NCBI RefSeq assembly: GCF_003436425.1
Contig: NZ_QSPK01000077.1
Span: 1 to 9,184 of the forward strand
Direction of reading: 5' to 3'
DNA length: 9,184 bases
Source of the DNA: Eubacterium sp. TM05-53
GTDB taxonomy: Bacteria > Bacillota_I > Bacilli_A > Erysipelotrichales > Erysipelotrichaceae
Part shown: piece by piece, positions 6,417 through 9,184 of the stretch
Numbering within the stretch: the first letter of the stretch is position 1
Layout of the letters: each line of letters starts with the position of its first letter
Program-made: the position numbers and the translations under genes
Notes under the pieces: generated by a model
The model's database searches: none
What the model was told of the DNA's origin: nothing
Seen by the model: the letters and a program-made list of their open reading frames with translations, nothing else

Positions 6417-6530
6417 CTACTAGATATGGCAGGTTATTTTCATTGGATTGATCTCTCCCAAAGTCTTTTTTTCAAAGACGTACGTAAATTCAAGTTAATA
6501 TTGTCTTAAAAAATCTAACATATCTAGTAG
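6417..6530. repeat. 12-bp perfect inverted repeat enclosing 90 nt; possible structured RNA
   Basis: CTACTAGATATG (6417-6428) and CATATCTAGTAG (6519-6530) are perfect reverse complements. Inside lie a 6-bp hairpin GTCTTT/AAAGAC (6463-6479), the palindrome ACGTACGT (6478-6485) and, on the minus strand, UUGGGA/UCCAA. Together these could fold as a three-way junction. The element lies 17 bp downstream of the 156-residue gene on its strand. No flanking direct repeat was seen, so it does not look like a recent MITE. Confidence 0.5.
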
Positions 6531-6547
6531 TCTTTTCTATATTTATA

Positions 6548-7018
6548 TTACTGATTTACACCTCGATATAGAGATGTCATTTCTGAATTACCCTTTAATT
6601 CTGAAGCCATATATTTAACTAAGAATAAATTTTTATCAAAATTAGAAGCCAATTCTTTCTGGTAAATCATCATGTCCTTATCTTTATAATAAGCACCCTT
6701 TTTATCTGTAATTAATACAACTCTAAGATTGGGATATTTATTTAACAATAATTCTAGAAGTCTTTGTTCATCCTGAATTCCATTTTCTAATTTACTCGCA
6801 TACTCTTTATTCACAAATATTGTATTTACTTTACTCAAATCAAGATGTCTGACTTCATAATCCACCATATGTAAATATACCGTATTTGATTCATTTAAAT
6901 AGTTTTCTAAATGTTCATCATTATTATCAATAAATACTGTCTCACAATTCTCATTATGTTCCACTTGAAACTGTTTAAATAAATTCCTTAATTTTTCTTC
7001 TCTTATATTTAATTCCAT
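6548..7018 (-). CDS. Hypothetical protein, 156 residues, with a weak ribokinase-like stretch
   Basis: I do not recognise this protein. It is translated from ATG 7018, chosen because AAGGAGG (7033-7027) lies 8 nt upstream. A longer frame to 7108 would run through that site and the promoter. The product is charged and soluble-looking, with no signal peptide or membrane helix. An N-terminal helix (about 3-20) is rich in Glu, Lys and Arg. The middle shows alternating strand and helix segments. IFVNKEYASKL (67-77) and VVLITDKKGAYY (100-111) resemble the 'N-x-x-E-A' and 'V-x-T-x-G-x-x-G' regions of PfkB/ribokinase sugar kinases, but the catalytic GAGD motif is absent and the protein is half the family length. 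It may be a derived Rossmann-like fragment, or the likeness may be chance. It has its own candidate promoter and a good ribosome binding site, so it is likely expressed. The neighbours do not suggest a pathway. Confidence 0.75.
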   Translation of the reverse strand: MELNIREEKLRNLFKQFQVEHNENCETVFIDNNDEHLENYLNESNTVYLHMVDYEVRHLDLSKVNTIFVNKEYASKLENGIQDEQRLLELLLNKYPNLRVVLITDKKGAYYKDKDMMIYQKELASNFDKNLFLVKYMASELKGNSEMTSLYRGVNQ

Positions 7019-7040
7019 ACTATTAGCCTCCTTTTCTTGT

Positions 7041-7070
7041 ACAATAGCACAAAATGAAAAAAAAGTTGAA
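7041..7070 (-). promoter_or_regulatory. Candidate promoter for the 156-residue gene
   Basis: Minus strand: TGC immediately precedes TATTGT (7046-7041), an extended -10. TTCAAC (7070-7065) stands 18 bp upstream as a weak -35. The ribosome binding site follows about 8 nt after the -10, so the leader is short. Confidence 0.5.
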
Positions 7071-7104
7071 TACATTGTTTTGAATTTGTATAAAAGCGTA
7101 TAAT
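7066..7104 (+). promoter_or_regulatory. Candidate promoter(s) for the M42 peptidase gene
   Basis: Plus strand: TTGAAT (7066-7071), 17 bp, TATAAA (7089-7094). An alternative is TTGTTT (7075-7080), 18 bp, TATAAT (7099-7104), which would place the start at the ribosome binding site itself. The first -35 occupies the same bases as the -35 of the divergent promoter. Confidence 0.5.
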
Positions 7105-7127
7105 ACATACAGGAGGAGTTTTAAAAT

Positions 7128-8165
7128 ATGCAACCATTTGATAAAGAATATGTCTGTGACATCGCCAAACAAATTTTGAATATTGATTCACCAACAGGCT
7201 ACACAAAAAGAGCCATCGATTTCATGGACGAAGAAGCTAAAAAATTAGGCTATACAACAGGACGTAACCAAAAAGGAAACTTATTAATCTATGTAGACGG
7301 AAAAGATTCTGAACACACATTAGGATTGAGCGCTCACCTAGATACATTAGGACTTATGGTTCGTTCTATCAAAGACAATGGAAAACTTGCCATCACTAAA
7401 GTCGGAGGCCCATGCTTACCAACATTGGACGGAGAATATTGTAAGATCTATACTCGTGATGGAAAGGTATATACAGGAACCATTCTTTCTTGTTCACCAA
7501 GCGTTCACGTATATCCAGATGCTTCTACATTAGAAAGAAAAGACGATACAATGGAAGTTCGTATCGACGAAGTTGTACACTCAAAAGCAGATGTTGAAAA
7601 ATTAGGTATCAACAACGGAGACTTCATTTGTATTGACACAAAAACACAAATCACGGAAAGTGGATTCATTAAATCTAGATTCTTAGACGATAAGATTTCA
7701 GCTACAGCCTTAATGGGCGTACTAAAATACTTAAAAGACAACAACATTACACCTCAAAGAGACTTAGTCATTATGTTCAGTACATATGAAGAAGTTGGTC
7801 ACGGAGCAAGTTGTCTTCCAGAAGAAGTTGAAGAATTATTAGCCGTAGACATGGGATGTATCGGTACAGATCTAGCTTGTACTGAACAAGACGTTTCTAT
7901 CTGCGCTAAAGATTCAAGCGGACCATACGACTACGAAATGATTACTCGTCTAGTTGAACTATCAAAAGAAAACAAGCTTAATTATGCCGTTGATATCTAC
8001 CCACAATATGGTTCAGATGTCAGTGCCGCATTACGCGGTGGTAACGACATCAAAGGAGCCTTGATTGGCCCTGGTGTTCATGCAAGCCACGGAATGGAAA
8101 GAACACACTATGATGGTGTAGAAAACACAATGAAGCTTGTCGTTAGCTATATCACAAAATATTAA
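7128..8165 (+). CDS. M42-family metallo-aminopeptidase
   Basis: Cytoplasmic di-metal aminopeptidase of the M42 family (glutamyl aminopeptidase/TET/FrvX-like), which removes N-terminal residues from peptides in large self-compartmentalised oligomers. The product is 345 residues, the normal length. Ligands can be placed by motif: His70 and Asp72 in SAHLDTLG, bridging Asp187 in FLDDK, catalytic Glu221 and ligand Glu222 in STYEEVGHG, Asp241 in AVDMG, and His327 in GMERTHYDG. The substrate-cleft segments SPTGYT (21-26) and VGGP (92-95) are also typical. No signal peptide is present. The start ATG 7128 follows AGGAGGAG (7111-7118). It is single-gene and divergent from the 156-residue gene. It ends by overlapping the opposing HAD gene by 14 bp. 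All metal-binding residues appear intact, so it is probably active. Substrate preference cannot be read from the sequence. Confidence 0.95.
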   Translation: MQPFDKEYVCDIAKQILNIDSPTGYTKRAIDFMDEEAKKLGYTTGRNQKGNLLIYVDGKDSEHTLGLSAHLDTLGLMVRSIKDNGKLAITKVGGPCLPTLDGEYCKIYTRDGKVYTGTILSCSPSVHVYPDASTLERKDDTMEVRIDEVVHSKADVEKLGINNGDFICIDTKTQITESGFIKSRFLDDKISATALMGVLKYLKDNNITPQRDLVIMFSTYEEVGHGASCLPEEVEELLAVDMGCIGTDLACTEQDVSICAKDSSGPYDYEMITRLVELSKENKLNYAVDIYPQYGSDVSAALRGGNDIKGALIGPGVHASHGMERTHYDGVENTMKLVVSYITKY

Positions 8166-9027
8166 AATCCTTTAAAGCAGCTACAATACCCTGTTCCACA
8201 TTGGACTTGGTCACATGAGCTGCTTTTTCTTTTACATAATCCATAGCCTGGCCCATCGCAAAACTATGAGTTACAACACCAAACATACTCACATCATTTT
8301 CACCATCACCAAATGTGAAGACTTTATCCTTATCCCAACCAAACATATCCATCATACGAACTAAAGTAGCTCCCTTACTATATCCTTTAGGCAATACTTC
8401 AAGTTCTCTAGGACAAGTACGGAACACTTCATATTGATCTTTAAATTCATTTTGAATATCCAAAGCCAATTGGGTAGTTACCTCTTCATCCTCAATTGTC
8501 TGAATCTTATTTACAGGATATTGAATTTCACTAAGATCCTTAATATATGTAATCTTAGGATAACCATCACGCATATCTGCAAGCCAAGACCAAGGACCAC
8601 CCGTCCAAGGAAAATCCTCTGGATATTCTTGTGCATTTCTTAATGCCTTTTTCTTTTCCATTATATGATCTGGAATATAATCAAATAATCCATCATTAAA
8701 TACAGCCATTGTCTCACAATTTTTATGCATCAAATACGCAAAAACAGGCTCAACATCTTCCTTATACATCTGTTTTAAAACATGACGCTCATCCTTTTGA
8801 ACATCATAATACGCAATACCATCTACCTCTAATAAATATCCACCATATACATCCATCTCTAATTCTTTAGCATATGAAAGTAATCTTGTATAACTTCTAC
8901 CACTCGCAAGGACAAGTTTTGTCCCCTGCTTTTGACAAGCAATTAAAGCCTCTTTTGTTTCTGGTAAAATTTTATTATTTGGATCCAATAAAGTTCCATC
9001 CATATCCATTACAATCGCATCTAACAT
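8152..9027 (-). CDS. Cof-type HAD-IIB family phosphatase
   Basis: Cytoplasmic haloacid-dehalogenase-superfamily phosphatase of the Cof/YidA type, which generally dephosphorylates sugar phosphates and similar small molecules. The product is 291 residues, slightly longer than the usual 260-280. Motif I is DMDGTLLD (8-15), with nucleophile Asp8 and acid/base Asp10. Motif II is ASGRS (Ser42). Motif III Lys218 is in KGYSKGAT. Motif IV is FGDGENDVSMF (239-249, metal-binding Asp241 and Asp245). The cap domain lies between about 85 and 190 and carries a Trp/Gly-rich segment, WTGGPWSWLADM. The start is ATG 9027, with GGAGG at 9040-9036 and an 8-nt spacer. An in-frame ATG at 9042 overlaps that site. 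It converges on the peptidase gene and is divergent from the tRNA gene. No terminator is visible at the convergent end. The substrate is unknown. Confidence 0.94.
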   Translation of the reverse strand: MLDAIVMDMDGTLLDPNNKILPETKEALIACQKQGTKLVLASGRSYTRLLSYAKELEMDVYGGYLLEVDGIAYYDVQKDERHVLKQMYKEDVEPVFAYLMHKNCETMAVFNDGLFDYIPDHIMEKKKALRNAQEYPEDFPWTGGPWSWLADMRDGYPKITYIKDLSEIQYPVNKIQTIEDEEVTTQLALDIQNEFKDQYEVFRTCPRELEVLPKGYSKGATLVRMMDMFGWDKDKVFTFGDGENDVSMFGVVTHSFAMGQAMDYVKEKAAHVTKSNVEQGIVAALKDFNIL

Positions 9028-9078
9028 AGTCCATCCCTCCATATAGAAAATAATATATCACAATTTTAAAAAAAGTAC

Positions 9079-9107
9079 TTGCATAACACAACATCTTTTG
9101 GTATTAT
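9079..9107 (+). promoter_or_regulatory. Promoter of the tRNA-Asn gene or tRNA operon
   Basis: Plus strand: TTGCAT (9079-9084), 17-bp spacer, TATTAT (9102-9107) preceded by TGG (9099-9101), an extended -10. Transcription would start near 9114, about 20 nt before the mature tRNA. Confidence 0.75.
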
Positions 9108-9134
9108 ATACAGGCAGTCAAGTGAAAAGCAAAT

Positions 9135-9184
9135 GCCTGAATAGCTCAGTCGGTAGAGCATCCGGCTGTTAACCGGCAGGTCAC
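9135..9184 (+). tRNA. tRNA-Asn (GTT), 5' part, cut by the window end
   Basis: The acceptor arm begins GCCTGAA (9135-9141). TA follows, then the D-arm GCTC...GAGC (9144-9159). The anticodon stem CCGG/CCGG encloses the loop CTGTTAA (9166-9172) with anticodon GTT at 9168-9170, reading Asn codons. The outermost anticodon-stem position is T opposite C, unpaired. The variable loop and the start of the T-arm (AGGTCAC) are reached at the end. The T-loop and 3' acceptor strand are outside the window. Confidence 0.92.

Larger units (their letters stand above)
6191..6547. other. 357-bp protein-free intergenic region
   Basis: No convincing protein gene is present. From left to right it holds the terminator and body of the candidate small RNA (6192-6309), its promoter (6315-6343), an A/T-tract stretch (about 6355-6371), an AATGTC/GACATT inverted repeat (6379-6402) and the 12-bp inverted repeat element (6417-6530). 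Confidence 0.8.

Noticed and set aside
6417..6530. MITE or IS remnant
   Set aside because: The 12-bp arms are perfect, but the flanks (TTG and TCT) are not direct repeats and no transposase sequence is inside. Without other copies the mobile interpretation is unsupported.
1..9184. CRISPR array, phage attachment site or replication origin
   Set aside because: No regularly spaced direct repeats, integrase or DnaA-box clusters were seen. The tRNA gene at the end is cut by the window, so a nearby attachment site cannot be assessed.

Overview
The window looks like a chromosomal segment of a low-GC Gram-positive bacterium. It is AT-rich, with GGAGG-type ribosome binding sites about 8 nt before most starts, sigma-A-like promoters with extended -10 boxes, and a BceRS-BceAB antimicrobial-peptide sensing and detoxification module. 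The protein style is compatible with Erysipelotrichales or a related Firmicutes lineage, but that is an impression and not a demonstrated assignment.

Layout. Positions 1-349 are the 3' end of an IS3-family insertion sequence (end of the DDE transposase plus a putative terminal inverted repeat). The element has cut a minus-strand AAA/ABC-type ATPase gene, leaving about its first 90 codons (350-622). From 662 to 5205 there is a complete minus-strand operon read right to left: response regulator (bceR-like), intramembrane-sensing histidine kinase (bceS-like), ABC ATPase (bceA-like) and a 10-TM FtsX-type permease (bceB-like). A possible 25-codon membrane peptide is translationally coupled to the end of the permease gene. 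Two copies of the motif TNACA-N4-TGTAA, the known type of BceR box, lie before the regulator gene and before the ATPase gene. The module is therefore probably self-activating in two steps: a peptide antibiotic engages the permease, the kinase is stimulated through it, the regulator is phosphorylated, and both transcription units rise.

Divergent from the operon (5337-6190, plus strand) is a decayed membrane-anchored metallophosphoesterase. It has lost its first metal-binding motif and is frameshifted at an A run just before the GHTH motif. Positions 6191-6547 hold no protein gene. They contain a well-formed candidate small RNA gene on the minus strand (extended -10 promoter, three hairpins, intrinsic terminator) and a separate 12-bp perfect inverted repeat enclosing 90 nt.

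Positions 6548-7018 (minus) encode an unrecognised 156-residue protein with a weak ribokinase-like stretch. It is divergent from an M42-family metallo-aminopeptidase (7128-8165, plus), with overlapping promoters between the two. The peptidase converges, with a 14-bp tail overlap, on a Cof-type HAD phosphatase gene (8152-9027, minus). The window ends inside a tRNA-Asn(GTT) gene with a strong promoter.

The parts most worth follow-up are the candidate small RNA at about 6192-6309, the structured repeat at 6417-6530, the coupled micro-ORF and terminator after bceB, and the paired BceR operators.
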